This document shows positions 1 through 8,220 of a stretch of 64,000 bases of DNA, piece after piece (within the stretch, counting starts at the first letter, position 1; each line of letters opens with the position of its first letter). Made by a program: the position numbers and the translations under genes. Source of the stretch: Paenibacillaceae bacterium (GTDB taxonomy: Bacteria; Bacillota; Bacilli; Paenibacillales; Paenibacillaceae); contig REGQ01000058.1 of NCBI GenBank assembly GCA_004134985.1, positions 310,001-374,000 on the forward strand, written 5' to 3'. The notes under the pieces are model-generated. The model ran no database searches and was not told the DNA's origin. It was given only the letters and a program-made list of their open reading frames with translations.

Positions 1-45
1 GCTTCCACTTATATTAACTTCTAGCCCAATCCATTTTCCACTCAT
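1..45 (-). CDS. Partial gene, 5' end only (runs off the left edge)
   Basis: The minus strand shows GGAGGAAGATAAG followed by ATG and an open frame beginning MSGKWIGLEV that leaves the window. Its start is 2 bases after the stop of the gene at 47-268, so the two are probably translationally coupled. Too little is visible to assign a function. Confidence 0.6.
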   Translation of the reverse strand, partial: MSGKWIGLEVNISGS

Positions 46-46
46 C

Positions 47-268
47 TTATCTTCCTCCTTTTTTTATAAGTTCAATCCCTGCATAACCTCTCTCACTTAT
101 TACTCGTACATCTATACCGTTGATCAACAGTATGCGAATGTCTCCACTCGGAAGAATTTCAAATCTAAATTGTCGATCATCTATTTCAATAGAAAAATCA
201 TCTGTTTCAACTATCATTTGATATTCTTTACTTTCTCCACCACATTGTGCCAAAATGACTTTTTTCAT
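47..268 (-). CDS. Small hypothetical protein (73 aa)
   Basis: Open frame on the minus strand. The start is placed at the ATG at 268 because GGAGAACACTAAA lies just before it; an upstream in-frame ATG at 283 has no ribosome binding site. The protein is acidic with no membrane segment or known motif. It is followed immediately by the partial gene at the left edge, in one leftward operon. Confidence 0.7.
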   Translation of the reverse strand: MKKVILAQCGGESKEYQMIVETDDFSIEIDDRQFRFEILPSGDIRILLINGIDVRVISERGYAGIELIKKGGR

Positions 269-331
269 TTTAGTGTTCTCCATTTTTATTTAGTAAAAAA
301 CAACAACTCATTGAAAGACACTATATCTTTT

Positions 332-433
332 TCATAAACACCACACATATTCATCATGATTCTCTAAACCTTGTACATTAGTGGTTTCAACAGTGTCCCC
401 AATTTGAATGTCATCAGTTTCATTCATATGCAT
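332..433 (-). CDS. Very small hypothetical protein (33 aa)
   Basis: Short minus-strand frame MHMNETDDIQIGDTV... ending TGA. AGGAG lies 8 bases before the ATG at 433; another in-frame ATG at 439 is too close to it. The IGDTV stretch resembles the start of small beta-barrel (KOW/SH3-like) phage proteins, but the frame is too short to be sure it is translated. Confidence 0.4.
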   Translation of the reverse strand: MHMNETDDIQIGDTVETTNVQGLENHDEYVWCL

Positions 434-525
434 CTTCATAACTCCTATGTATTTTAAATACACATATGCAGTTGAGTTATTCTGAATGTTTTTAATCCCC
501 CTTTCATTTCTAATCCTCCATTGAC

Positions 526-810
526 CTAAAAATTAATTTTAACGTCTGATCTGTGATGATATTTCTCTTTCACAAATGGAATCAATGTCTTAGAAAGCTC
601 CCATGAATACATTCCATATGCACTCTTATCATAACCGCCCCAGATAGCCAGTGCTTGAAATAACTGAAACTCTTTAGAGGTAGTGACCTTTTGAAGCGTA
701 ATATCGATATCCTCATCATAATAAATATAACTTCTAATTGAGCCATAAGGTGTATGAAAAAACTCAATTCGATCAAAATCTTTGGTTGCTTGGATGTTTG
801 TGTTGGACAT
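526..810 (-). CDS. Hypothetical early protein (94 aa)
   Basis: Frame MSNTNIQATKDF... with AAAGGAGAGAATTG before the ATG. It has aromatic-rich strands (YGSIRSYIYYDED, ALAIWGGYDKSAYGMYSW) and no recognised motif. It sits downstream of the cytosine methyltransferase in the same direction. A second overlapping frame at 582-815 is its shadow. Confidence 0.7.
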   Translation of the reverse strand: MSNTNIQATKDFDRIEFFHTPYGSIRSYIYYDEDIDITLQKVTTSKEFQLFQALAIWGGYDKSAYGMYSWELSKTLIPFVKEKYHHRSDVKINF

Positions 811-925
811 TTCAATTCTCTCCTTTTTGATTATGCACTTCTATTAAATAATCAATTTACTCCAATAACTCTAATATTATTCATTCTAAACCCTCTTAAA
901 TATGATGGTTTTTCATACATTCTTT

Positions 926-2263
926 TTAAGACGCGTATATTTGATCAGTCATCAAATACTTTTGCAAAAACTTGAATAATTCTTTAGTGAGAGTATCAAA
1001 AGTTTGAATGCATACGCCCTGACCAATGCTTTCCACAATCAATTTATTACTATCACCCAAATAGTAGTTCTTGTCAATTCCGTGTAATTTTCTAATTTGC
1101 TCACCTGTTAAATAAGCAAACAAATTTGGATTGGTTGGATGTTTAATCCAATTTTCTGGTTGAATTTTGTGGTGACTTTTCGTGATTGTTCCAATAAAAG
1201 AATCCTTAGTTATATCAAAAAGAGTCATACGATGATTGTGAGTCATTGCTTTCTTTTCTCTCTCCAGAAAGTAGCTTAATGTCCCACTTTCTTCTGCTGT
1301 CATCCATTTTAATTCATCAATACTTAACACACCATCCGCGGCAATGCTATTTATCTTTTTCCTTATTGGAGTTGGGAATGAGAACCCCTCATAGACTGAA
1401 GCCACCATAAAAAATCTTTCTCTTTTGGTTCTACTGCCATAATCTAATGAATTCAATTTCCCCATTTTCATAAAAAATCCTTCTTCCTCAAAGCACAACT
1501 TCAAGCTATTACCTGCCGTTTTTTCAAACTCTGGAACGTTTTCAATCAAGATAGCTGAAGGCCTGTCCTCTTTTCTGCGCTCCCAAAACAGACGCATCAA
1601 ATGCATGTACAGATGCATTGTATGATATTCCTTTTTCGTGCCATTGGAAGCTTTGCTATAGTCTGTACAATCTAATGTTGCTAGCCATACATCAGCATAT
1701 GGTAAATCAGTTCCGCTCAACATTTGCATGGGAAGGTTGAACATAACTGAGTCAGGATGGTTGACAGAATAAATATTTGAAAACTTATCCTCACTACCCT
1801 CTTTTGGGTTCCATTCAACAGCTGCCACCTCATCAAATCCTGCCTGCTTCATGCTTTCAGTACTGATTCCAGCACCAGCACAGAAAGTAATACTTTTCAA
1901 TTTTTCGTTAGTTATTTCATTTTCTTTTATTGTTGCCGCTGTTTTCTTAATACCTTTAATCAAGACTCTCTCATTAAAGAATGTGATTTTGATTTCATCG
2001 CATCCCTCTAAAGCAGAACGAATTTCATGACCTGATTTATCGATCACAGGAACAATCGATTTCTTTCTAGTTTTTTTCGATACTTTATTTGATCCTGTAT
2101 TATGTATTTTGAATTCAATAAGATTGTTATCTGGATCAGATACGGTATCGAAACGCTGCCCAGGACCGAATCCTGCTTGTGTTAAAGCTGAACGATCTAT
2201 GTAAATACGTTGTCCATTATATGTAGGCTTACCATTAAACTGATAAAGGATTTCACTAGTCAT
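926..2263 (-). CDS. DNA cytosine-C5 methyltransferase, variant catalytic motif
   Basis: Transfers a methyl group from S-adenosylmethionine to cytosine C5 in DNA, probably protecting phage DNA from host restriction. Motif I is FCAGAGIS (about 128-134), motif VI is ENV (241-243), motif VIII is RTKRERF (278-284), and an IGQGV motif X lies near the C-terminus. The catalytic cysteine is C199 in TLDCTDYSKA; the usual PC dipeptide of motif IV is replaced by DC. Residues 1-120 form an extra domain with a short beta-rich, SymE/AbrB-like look (ALTQAGFGPGQRFD) and a basic linker. The start ATG follows GAGGTG. No cognate restriction enzyme is visible nearby, which suggests an orphan, protective enzyme. 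Confidence 0.85.
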   Translation of the reverse strand: MTSEILYQFNGKPTYNGQRIYIDRSALTQAGFGPGQRFDTVSDPDNNLIEFKIHNTGSNKVSKKTRKKSIVPVIDKSGHEIRSALEGCDEIKITFFNERVLIKGIKKTAATIKENEITNEKLKSITFCAGAGISTESMKQAGFDEVAAVEWNPKEGSEDKFSNIYSVNHPDSVMFNLPMQMLSGTDLPYADVWLATLDCTDYSKASNGTKKEYHTMHLYMHLMRLFWERRKEDRPSAILIENVPEFEKTAGNSLKLCFEEEGFFMKMGKLNSLDYGSRTKRERFFMVASVYEGFSFPTPIRKKINSIAADGVLSIDELKWMTAEESGTLSYFLEREKKAMTHNHRMTLFDITKDSFIGTITKSHHKIQPENWIKHPTNPNLFAYLTGEQIRKLHGIDKNYYLGDSNKLIVESIGQGVCIQTFDTLTKELFKFLQKYLMTDQIYAS

Positions 2264-2366
2264 TTATATATACACCTCATGAATTATATATTTATAACAC
2301 TTGATAACTGTATAATCATATATTTTATTTCAATAGGGTGAAAACAACCTTTCATATGTTTCAAAC

Positions 2367-2477
2367 CTATTCTATTTTTATATTTAGTTTTTCATTCAAT
2401 TTTCCTAATAGCACATCCAACTTTACAATCTTATCTTTTAATTCTTCAGATTCTTTTCTCAACTCTCTCATGATCAA
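2367..2477 (-). CDS. Small coiled-coil peptide (36 aa)
   Basis: Minus-strand frame starting with TTG (2477) after AGAGGTG with 8-base spacing; an in-frame ATG lies at 2471. The peptide is a charged heptad-like helix (RKESEELKDKIVKLDVLLGKL). It is driven by the strong promoter at 2521-2549 and lies just upstream of the methyltransferase gene, so it may be co-expressed with it. Function unknown. Confidence 0.5.
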   Translation of the reverse strand: MIMRELRKESEELKDKIVKLDVLLGKLNEKLNIKIE

Positions 2478-2513
2478 CTTATTTTCACCTCTTTAATATA
2501 ATTTATGCTTTAT

Positions 2514-2549
2514 ATTTATAAATATAAACTTATATAATTGTTTTGTCAA
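2514..2549 (-). promoter_or_regulatory. Leftward early promoter with SPBRE-like operator
   Basis: Reading leftward: TTGACA (2549-2544), 17 bases, TATATT (2526-2521). The palindrome ATTTATA-AA-TATAAAC at 2514-2529 overlaps the -10 box. It matches the repeated operator found at the other early promoters. It should transcribe the 36-aa peptide and possibly the methyltransferase. Confidence 0.7.
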
Positions 2550-2728
2550 TATATTATTTTCATTCTATAAATCCTATTAGAATTAATCAACAATACAGTA
2601 GATCGGCTCCACTGTTACTTCTATCCATCTGCTTATATAATAAAACCGAGAAAAGTAAGGGATGAAACAAAGACATTAATGCATTTGAAAAACTCTCTAC
2701 TTCGGAGGAGAAGATAGATCACAACACA

Positions 2729-3031
2729 TTAATACTCTTCATACCCATCGTCCACATCTATACCAAATACTTCATCGTAGGGAACATTAATTATTATATA
2801 TCCATCGTGAATCAAGTATTTATTTGCTAACACATATTTAACTGGTACAGCAGCTTCAAACTCTGATAAGTCAGATTGAGAATGTTGTTCTGCCAGCGAT
2901 TTAGGGACTGCCATAATAGAATGCCCACAATCGCTTAAATAAGCGTAGAATGACTTTAACTCATCTGGTAGACCAGGATACTGTTTTGTTAGATTGATCA
3001 TATGCTTAATTGACTGTAAGCTTTTTCTCAT
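2729..3031 (-). CDS. Hypothetical early protein (100 aa)
   Basis: Frame MRKSLQSIKHMINL... ending with an acidic tail (DVDDGYEEY). The ATG at 3031 has AGGAGG 11 bases upstream; an in-frame TTG at 3040 is only 2 bases from it. Mixed helix/strand composition; no known motif. A likely promoter precedes it (TTGTAT-17-TATAGT, about 3070-3098, leftward). Confidence 0.65.
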   Translation of the reverse strand: MRKSLQSIKHMINLTKQYPGLPDELKSFYAYLSDCGHSIMAVPKSLAEQHSQSDLSEFEAAVPVKYVLANKYLIHDGYIIINVPYDEVFGIDVDDGYEEY

Positions 3032-3214
3032 GTCAAGCAAAGCCTCCTAGTGTTTTTCTACATATCATTACACTATAGCAGATTATAATTTCATATACAA
3101 TGTCACAATTTTTTTTATGTTACTCTATTATCCTCTAATTTCAATAACCTTCTTGCTTCCACTTTAATATGTTATTTACTCGTCTGATTGCTCAATTATC
3201 TGTTTTATCTATGT

Positions 3215-3640
3215 TTAATCATGATATGCGCTAGCAATAACTTTAGCATCTCTACCAAATGCCCACTTGATCACATCGGCTCCAAGATATCCTCCCAAGT
3301 TACCATAAATGTCGTTATTGTCCCTTAAACGAATCATTGTTTGTAACTGAGCATCTGTTATATCTCTAGTCAATGCGTGTTCTTCAGACCCGTGAAAAAA
3401 ATGCCAATAAGGATTTGTATTTAGCATAAACTCAACGTACCAAACGACTAAATCACCATTCGTACGAAGTAACAAACAAACATTAAGCGGACAATCATGA
3501 GCAACAGATCTGATAATTGCCATGTCTTCGCATGAACCTTCACGCTCAACATCATACCTCTGCCCTAGCTCTACAACATGTTCCTTGATTTCGCTAACAC
3601 CTAAAATACCAGTTCTAGTATAAGTTATTAAATTCCCCAT
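3215..3640 (-). CDS. Hypothetical protein (141 aa)
   Basis: ATG preceded by AAAAGGAGATGATTG. Single soluble domain with regular strand-like segments (VCLLLRTNGDLVVWYVEF) and an aromatic-rich centre (NPYWHFFHG). No recognised family. Stands alone between two intergenic gaps in the leftward early array. Confidence 0.7.
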   Translation of the reverse strand: MGNLITYTRTGILGVSEIKEHVVELGQRYDVEREGSCEDMAIIRSVAHDCPLNVCLLLRTNGDLVVWYVEFMLNTNPYWHFFHGSEEHALTRDITDAQLQTMIRLRDNNDIYGNLGGYLGADVIKWAFGRDAKVIASAYHD

Positions 3641-3774
3641 AATTCAATCATCTCCTTTTATGTAATTCAATTTTTTTCTTGTCAGTTTCATTAATAGGAA
3701 ATGCCGTTTTTATGGTAGTTTCACGAGGCTGCTGTTAATCATCCTCTACGCTGTCATTAATAATCACAGCTGAT

Positions 3775-4008
3775 TTAAAATAATTCAAGTTCATCCTTAA
3801 CATATTCGTGTGACCAAAAAAGATCATTTATAATACTTTCCAATTTCTTTTTGTTTGTTGCTCTCAGGTCAATGAAAACAATAAAGAACGGCGAATCGGT
3901 AAATTGTTCAAACAAAGCATACCTAATATTGTGCGATTTCAAAAATTCATTTATTTCAGAATGTGTATTGGATTCTTTGTTAATCATAACTTTCATTACA
4001 GTTTTCAA
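3775..4008 (-). CDS. Small hypothetical protein (77 aa)
   Basis: The start is placed at TTG 4008, 9 bases after GGAGG; the longer frame from 4017 abuts the ribosome site. The pattern of alternating hydrophobic strands and helices (IRYALFEQF, FFIVFIDL, LESIINDLF) suggests a small ferredoxin-like fold. Function unknown. Confidence 0.6.
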   Translation of the reverse strand: MKTVMKVMINKESNTHSEINEFLKSHNIRYALFEQFTDSPFFIVFIDLRATNKKKLESIINDLFWSHEYVKDELELF

Positions 4009-4061
4009 AAAAATCAACCTCCGATTTTATTTGTCTTGAAACAAGTGTTTCAAGACAAATA

Positions 4062-4421
4062 TTACATATGTGACAATAGTTTTCTAACTTGTTCATTGTC
4101 GAGATTATCGTATACACGAACAACAACTTTAGAATCTGGATGCATGAAATTTTTGAATTTCAAAACTCCATCAATGAAAGAAACGTTACCCAGAACAACA
4201 AGGGTTTCAATTTCATTTCTATATATGAGTTCGCCAGTTACATTAATTGAAACCTCTAAAGTAGGAGGCTGAAAATCGTCAACAATACTCTTAGAATCAA
4301 TATATCCTACAAAAACGTTAAGCTTCCTCGCAAATTGTTCAATATCTAAACTGAAAGCAAACGATTCACCGTATCTAGTATTCTCATACTGAAATACATT
4401 TTCGAAAATTTCCTTTATCAT
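4062..4421 (-). CDS. Hypothetical protein (119 aa)
   Basis: ATG after AAAAGGAGTAATTAAATATT. Beta-rich middle (TLEVSINVTGELIYR, ETLVVLGNVSF) and a basic C-terminus. No family recognised. The intercistronic inverted repeat at 4451-4468 lies in its leader. Confidence 0.65.
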   Translation of the reverse strand: MIKEIFENVFQYENTRYGESFAFSLDIEQFARKLNVFVGYIDSKSIVDDFQPPTLEVSINVTGELIYRNEIETLVVLGNVSFIDGVLKFKNFMHPDSKVVVRVYDNLDNEQVRKLLSHM

Positions 4422-4450
4422 AATATTTAATTACTCCTTTTTGTATGGGA

Positions 4451-4468
4451 ATGAAAGACTGGTTTCAT
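4451..4468. repeat. Inverted repeat ATGAAA-N6-TTTCAT, copy 1
   Basis: Perfect 6-bp arms around GACTGG. It lies between the stop of the upstream gene and the ribosome site of the downstream gene on the minus strand, like the other members of this family at 4912, 7552, 16083, 17443, 17787 and 23273. Confidence 0.7.
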
Positions 4469-4496
4469 ATATTAATTTTTACTATATGTTCAACTT

Positions 4497-4697
4497 TTAT
4501 ATAAATGTGTCGCTGATGTTCATATCCAAATAATCAAACCCACTAGTAATATGTTCAAAATGCACCACAGCTATATCTTTAGTTTGATTTGGAAACAATA
4601 CAAATTCTCCGATATCCCCAACTTTAAGCTCAGGATGATGAGAATTATTCTTTACAGAAAGTACCTTAACTTCATCTCCTTCTTTCAATAAGCTCAT
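4497..4697 (-). CDS. Small KOW/SH3-like hypothetical protein (66 aa)
   Basis: The frame from ATG 4697 starts MSLLKEGDEVKVLSV and contains LKVGDIGEFVLFPNQ, a pattern typical of small five-strand barrels. TTG 4703 is an alternative start; the ribosome site (GGTGCG) is weak. Probably translated with the 56-aa gene upstream. Function unknown. Confidence 0.55.
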   Translation of the reverse strand: MSLLKEGDEVKVLSVKNNSHHPELKVGDIGEFVLFPNQTKDIAVVHFEHITSGFDYLDMNISDTFI

Positions 4698-4724
4698 AAT
4701 CAACGCACCATTTCTATTGAATAT

Positions 4725-4895
4725 TTATCCGTTCCCCTCATCTGACTTTTTCCCATCGACAGAAAACATTTTCATTACATTCTTTTGTGCTTCCTTTTTA
4801 ACTTCGCGGATCTTTCTGCTTGTAGGATCATTTCCAGTTTCAATAATTTTTTTCATTTCCTCTACACCTTTACGACTAATCTTTGGCTTATCCAT
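4725..4895 (-). CDS. Small basic helical protein (56 aa)
   Basis: The minus-strand frame MDKPKISRKGVEEMKK... follows GGAGATGATACTAT. Rich in lysine, with predicted helices and no cysteine, and could bind nucleic acid. It fills the gap between the genes at 4697 and 4931 and shares their direction. Confidence 0.6.
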   Translation of the reverse strand: MDKPKISRKGVEEMKKIIETGNDPTSRKIREVKKEAQKNVMKMFSVDGKKSDEGNG

Positions 4896-4911
4896 ATAGT
4901 ATCATCTCCCC

Positions 4912-4929
4912 ATGAAAGACCGGCTTCAT
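4912..4929. repeat. Inverted repeat ATGAAA-N6-TTTCAT, copy 2
   Basis: ATGAAAGACCGGCTTCAT: same arms as copy 1 with one mismatch and a nearly identical spacer (GACCGG against GACTGG). Again between two leftward genes. Confidence 0.65.
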
Positions 4930-4930
4930 A

Positions 4931-5359
4931 TTAATCACTAATAACAAAACCTTTATGTCCACAATCTTTACATTCAACATTAATATTAATAGAACCATCT
5001 TGATACCCATCAAGATATTTATTCAATTCAGCAGTAACCTCAGAATTTGAACTTTTACAAATCGGGCAAACTACTAGAAATTTTGCTTGTTCAACCTGTT
5101 TTTTCTTTTCTTCGTTCCATTTCAAATGATCACTCATACTCGTGTCCCCCTCTCCATGTTTCATCACTTTAAGTTTTAACTCGTTTAAATCAATATCACA
5201 AACATTTGCAACTCTGATTAAACTCTCACCTGATATCCGATTAAGATTTAACCAACCAGTAAACGTCTTCTCATTTTCACCCAACTGCGCTGCTACCCAG
5301 GTCAAAGATAAGCCTTTATCTTCCTTAATAATTCTCTTTAATTCTTTTCCAAAATTCAT
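4931..5359 (-). CDS. XRE-type HTH protein with C-terminal zinc ribbon
   Basis: Probable DNA-binding regulator of 142 aa. The N-terminal 60 residues read as a lambda-repressor-like helix-turn-helix (LSLTWVAAQLGENEKTFTGWL). A charged linker follows, then CPIC (about residue 95) and CKDC near the C-terminus, forming a four-cysteine zinc ribbon. The start is at ATG 5359 (AGAGAGGTG 6 bases before). It lies directly downstream of the 79-aa gene driven by the 5656 promoter. Its target is unknown. Confidence 0.7.
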   Translation of the reverse strand: MNFGKELKRIIKEDKGLSLTWVAAQLGENEKTFTGWLNLNRISGESLIRVANVCDIDLNELKLKVMKHGEGDTSMSDHLKWNEEKKKQVEQAKFLVVCPICKSSNSEVTAELNKYLDGYQDGSININVECKDCGHKGFVISD

Positions 5360-5381
5360 ATACCACACCTCTCTTCGATAA

Positions 5382-5621
5382 TTACACTAACTCTAATTCA
5401 GGATCATACTTTTTCAAGTATTCGTTGGCTTCAACCACACTTGCCTTTTTAGTTGAATTCTTTTCGCACCACATTACAGTATCCCAATCAATTTCCTCAG
5501 TTTCCTCAGTTTCGTTTGCTACTCTGAATTTCAATTCATTGAGTTCGCTAACGTAAACTCCCACAACCTCCGATCCGGTGTCAGGACAAGAAAAAGTTTT
5601 TGTGCTGTAGATATCCTTCAT
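5382..5621 (-). CDS. Small acidic hypothetical protein (79 aa)
   Basis: The start is at ATG 5621 after AAAGGAATGATTATATT; the 26 codons upstream in the same frame overlap the promoter and are not coding. The protein carries repeated glutamates (NETEETEEIDWDTVMW). First gene of a short operon with the HTH/zinc ribbon gene. Confidence 0.65.
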   Translation of the reverse strand: MKDIYSTKTFSCPDTGSEVVGVYVSELNELKFRVANETEETEEIDWDTVMWCEKNSTKKASVVEANEYLKKYDPELELV

Positions 5622-5655
5622 AATATAATCATTCCTTTTCTCTTTGATATGTATA

Positions 5656-5705
5656 ATTATAACACGATAACACTTCAATGTAAAGAATTTTTTCTTCATT
5701 ATGAA
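5656..5705 (-). promoter_or_regulatory. Leftward early promoter with upstream TTCAT-ATGAA element
   Basis: TTTACA (5684-5679), 17 bases, TATAAT (5661-5656). Upstream of the -35 at about 5692-5705 is CTTCATAATGAAG, a perfect palindrome. A related palindrome sits at the same place at the 8902-8953 promoter. This may be an operator of a second regulator. Confidence 0.7.
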
Positions 5706-5744
5706 GAAAAAAACGCTTTCGCGTCCTATAGAATCTCAATTTCA

Positions 5745-6353
5745 TCATCCATCTGTTGTGTTTTTCAACAAAGCAGCCAAAACATTCGGTAGTGCCTCGA
5801 ATTTCTTTTGATTTATTGTTCTCAACTGCTCGCTTGCTCTTTTCACCTTCTCCCAATCTTTCTTTGTGATTGCAATATCTAATGATGTAAGTGTTATACG
5901 GTTACTTTTCTCCCAATCCTTATACCATTCATTTACTATATTGTGAAGTGAGTTTTTATTTTTAATATGCCTTATTTTCTGACCAATAGATTTCCCAGAC
6001 CCTTTACTACTTTTTGAAGTTTGGAGTTGGATATTCGAAATTGATGTTGAGATAGGGATTGAAGGTGGATCAGTAATGCTTTGAATTTGTTCTGAATCAG
6101 CTTTTTGGGACTTGCTTTCCAAATATCTTTTACGGAAATATTCTTGACATGTGCTACAGTACGTCTTTCCCTCCCTATCATTTTCATTCTTACATTTCCT
6201 GCATTTACCTTGACTTGAAAGTAGTGCAGATTCATTGCGTTTGTTAATTCGAAATCTGCATCTATCAGAGCAGTAATCTCTTTCAGGAGAATCATCAAAA
6301 ACCACAAAGGTCTCTTCGCAATCATTCGCTTTACATTTGATTCGTTCAATCAT
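5745..6353 (-). CDS. Zinc-finger protein with basic C-terminus (202 aa)
   Basis: The N-terminal 75 residues hold three cysteine clusters (CKANDC, CSDRC, CRKCKN...CSTC) of the kind that bind two or three zinc ions. A serine-rich linker and a basic helical region (SGKSIGQKIRHIKNKNS) follow. Likely a nucleic-acid-binding protein. The start ATG has a weak site (AGGACTGAT). No enzymatic motif is visible. Confidence 0.65.
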   Translation of the reverse strand: MIERIKCKANDCEETFVVFDDSPERDYCSDRCRFRINKRNESALLSSQGKCRKCKNENDREGKTYCSTCQEYFRKRYLESKSQKADSEQIQSITDPPSIPISTSISNIQLQTSKSSKGSGKSIGQKIRHIKNKNSLHNIVNEWYKDWEKSNRITLTSLDIAITKKDWEKVKRASEQLRTINQKKFEALPNVLAALLKNTTDG

Positions 6354-6452
6354 ATTTTATCAGTCCTGTTCCCGTGAATGATTCGTTTCATCCTTAGTTT
6401 ATAAAATAATATCAATCTTTTCACCCAATTACTTTCTAACAACTACATATAT

Positions 6453-7016
6453 TTACATCAATTTATACCTACCATCCAGTATATCCTCTAACTGATTATT
6501 TAAGCTTGCAATCTGATCACGTATGTCCTGTTCAATTTCGCACAGCCTATTAGCATCCTGTACGAAAATTTGCTCATTTCCTGCTCTGATTCTAACATAC
6601 TTAGCTTCATTCCACGACAAATATTCAATAAAGTCTTCGGCTTTATCTGAATCAATGATCCTTACATCTTTCCCCAATAAGAGCTGTCTTTTGTACAACT
6701 CAAATTGCTCACTGTCGGGGAAAGTAATATTAAGTTCTTTTCGAGTTCTCAAGTGTATTTTACCTGGCTTTAGTAAGTTATCCGATAAAGATGTGCTCAA
6801 TTTAACTCGAATTGTTTTTATTATTGCATCAAACAACTCCTTTGAAATCTCAATGCATTCTCCTTTTTCAGTGAATCCTGAGTAGCATTTTAAAGTCAAT
6901 GAATAACCATCAGTATCAACTGTACAGAGATATCTTTTTTTATCATAATTAAATCTTTCAGTTGCTAATCTCCTCATATTTAATGTTCCTTCCCATGTGT
7001 AAGTAAAAGTTCTCAT
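6453..7016 (-). CDS. Hypothetical protein (187 aa)
   Basis: The ATG at 7016 overlaps the TGA of the 31-aa frame upstream (ATGA), suggesting coupling. An internal ATG at 6977 has a better ribosome site (GAAGGAA, 8 bases), so the real N-terminus may be 13 residues shorter. Beta-rich N-terminal half and helical C-terminus; no known family. Confidence 0.6.
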   Translation of the reverse strand: MRTFTYTWEGTLNMRRLATERFNYDKKRYLCTVDTDGYSLTLKCYSGFTEKGECIEISKELFDAIIKTIRVKLSTSLSDNLLKPGKIHLRTRKELNITFPDSEQFELYKRQLLLGKDVRIIDSDKAEDFIEYLSWNEAKYVRIRAGNEQIFVQDANRLCEIEQDIRDQIASLNNQLEDILDGRYKLM

Positions 7017-7108
7017 TCTTCTTTTGTATAAGCAACAAAGAGAGGATTTTGCGTTTCCACATCAGATGTTTCTTTAATTTTGAACCCTTTATATGTAAAT
7101 ACTTTCAT
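7013..7108 (-). CDS. Very small peptide frame (31 aa)
   Basis: The frame MKVFTYKGFKIKETSD... ends in TGA overlapping the next gene's ATG. Its first residues (MKVFTY) resemble those of the next gene (MRTFTY), which hints at a duplication remnant. No clear ribosome site, so translation is uncertain. Confidence 0.35.
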   Translation of the reverse strand: MKVFTYKGFKIKETSDVETQNPLFVAYTKEE

Positions 7109-7136
7109 TTTCGCGATTGAAAACCGATTTGTTATA

Positions 7137-7163
7137 CAAGCCTCCAGTTCGGCTGAAGGCTTG
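7137..7163. terminator. Hairpin at gene end, no U-tract
   Basis: CAAGCCTCCAG and CTGAAGGCTTG form an 11-bp stem with one C-A mismatch around TTCGG. It lies just past the stop of the gene at 7174 (minus). No run of T follows on either strand, so it may stabilise or process the transcript rather than end it. Confidence 0.45.
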
Positions 7164-7173
7164 CTGTTATATA

Positions 7174-7524
7174 CTAATCCATTATTAATTTCCTGGTGAA
7201 ACTATTCAATTTAAATGCCTGATTTTCTCCATTAATTTCGGGCTCATTATTTACAATATGAAGTTCGTGACAAGGATTATGATCGTCAACCGATATTGTG
7301 ATTGTAAATCGCCCTCCAAAACTAGAACCTGAACGAAAGTTTATAACATTTTCTCTGGTTATTTTAAAACCATTAATGATAATCTCATCGCCTTCTGTCT
7401 CTGTTTTTAATAGCTGTAAATCCTTCACAAAGCTTTTATCTGAGCTATAGAAGTTAATCCCCTCTAATTGGACTTTAGTTCCTTCGTTTTCTTTTAAAAA
7501 CCGTACTATTTCACTTGTATTCAT
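7174..7524 (-). CDS. Hypothetical protein (116 aa)
   Basis: ATG with AAGGAGATGATTTTTT before it. Beta-strand-rich soluble protein (FTITISVDDHN, DEIIINGFKI) with an N-terminal helix (TSEIVRFLKENEG). No family recognised. A copy of the inverted repeat family (7552-7569) lies in its leader. Confidence 0.65.
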   Translation of the reverse strand: MNTSEIVRFLKENEGTKVQLEGINFYSSDKSFVKDLQLLKTETEGDEIIINGFKITRENVINFRSGSSFGGRFTITISVDDHNPCHELHIVNNEPEINGENQAFKLNSFTRKLIMD

Positions 7525-7551
7525 AAAAAATCATCTCCTTATTATATGGCT

Positions 7552-7569
7552 ATGAAATAAGCATTTCGT
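7552..7569. repeat. Inverted repeat ATGAAA-N6-TTTCAT, copy 3
   Basis: ATGAAATAAGCATTTCGT, one mismatch in the arms. Placed between the gene ending at 7577 and the ribosome site of the gene starting at 7524. Confidence 0.55.
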
Positions 7570-7576
7570 GTTACAG

Positions 7577-7915
7577 TTAAGAATTTTCAATTAATATTTC
7601 TGTAGGAATTAAATGCAAAGACCCCGAAGTTGTTTCACCAAGAGAAAATCCGTTCTCATATTCATAGATAATATTAAATATGGTATATTTTTTTACCATA
7701 TCATAGTCTTGAGAAATAACCTTCTTTTTATTAATAACGTTTGCCTCTTCTGTATATCTACCTAACTTAAGCATATTACTACTATATTCATCAAATTCAT
7801 TAAGTAACTCATCCACTACTTCAGAATCAATGTTCATTTTATCAACAAGTTTGTCATAAAGATTCGCAACCATAAGCTGATAGTCATCAATTATTTTAAA
7901 TAAATTTGGCTCCAA
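7577..7915 (-). CDS. Hypothetical protein (112 aa)
   Basis: Probable TTG start at 7915, 9 bases after AGGAG; the ATG at 7924 abuts the ribosome site. Helical N-terminal half (VANLYDKLVDKMNID, VVDELLNEFDEYSSN) then a strand-rich tail. No family recognised. Confidence 0.6.
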   Translation of the reverse strand: MEPNLFKIIDDYQLMVANLYDKLVDKMNIDSEVVDELLNEFDEYSSNMLKLGRYTEEANVINKKKVISQDYDMVKKYTIFNIIYEYENGFSLGETTSGSLHLIPTEILIENS

Positions 7916-7966
7916 ATGAATCATCTCCTAAAAATAAAGTTTCATTTAAGAAATTGTCTTAGCTTA

Positions 7967-8182
7967 TTATCCTTCAGATAAATTCTTATTTCTTGCAAAC
8001 ACATTGTCATACTGGATCTTGTCCACTACTATTACTTTATCGCTATGTACGCCGCTCTTGATGATCTCTCTGACTTCATCTTCGGTGATCACCTCTTCAT
8101 TGTACAACGCCAATTTAGGTGCTGTAAATGAGCCATGTGGAGCTTCAAATTCGATGATCATAATTTTATCTTTAGTGATCAT
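7967..8182 (-). CDS. Small hypothetical protein (71 aa)
   Basis: ATG preceded by TGAGGTGAAAAC. Starts MITKDKIMIIEFEAP and has a charged helix (ITEDEVREIIKSG). Soluble; no motif. Part of the short operon 7174-8862. Confidence 0.65.
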   Translation of the reverse strand: MITKDKIMIIEFEAPHGSFTAPKLALYNEEVITEDEVREIIKSGVHSDKVIVVDKIQYDNVFARNKNLSEG

Positions 8183-8220
8183 GTTTTCACCTCAATTGTA
8201 TTTCACACAAAACTCAGATT

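Noticed and set aside
5629-6349. Frames of 75 and 125 aa overlapping the zinc-finger gene
   Set aside because: Shadows of the 202-aa gene at 5745-6353, whose cysteine clusters and frame are coherent.
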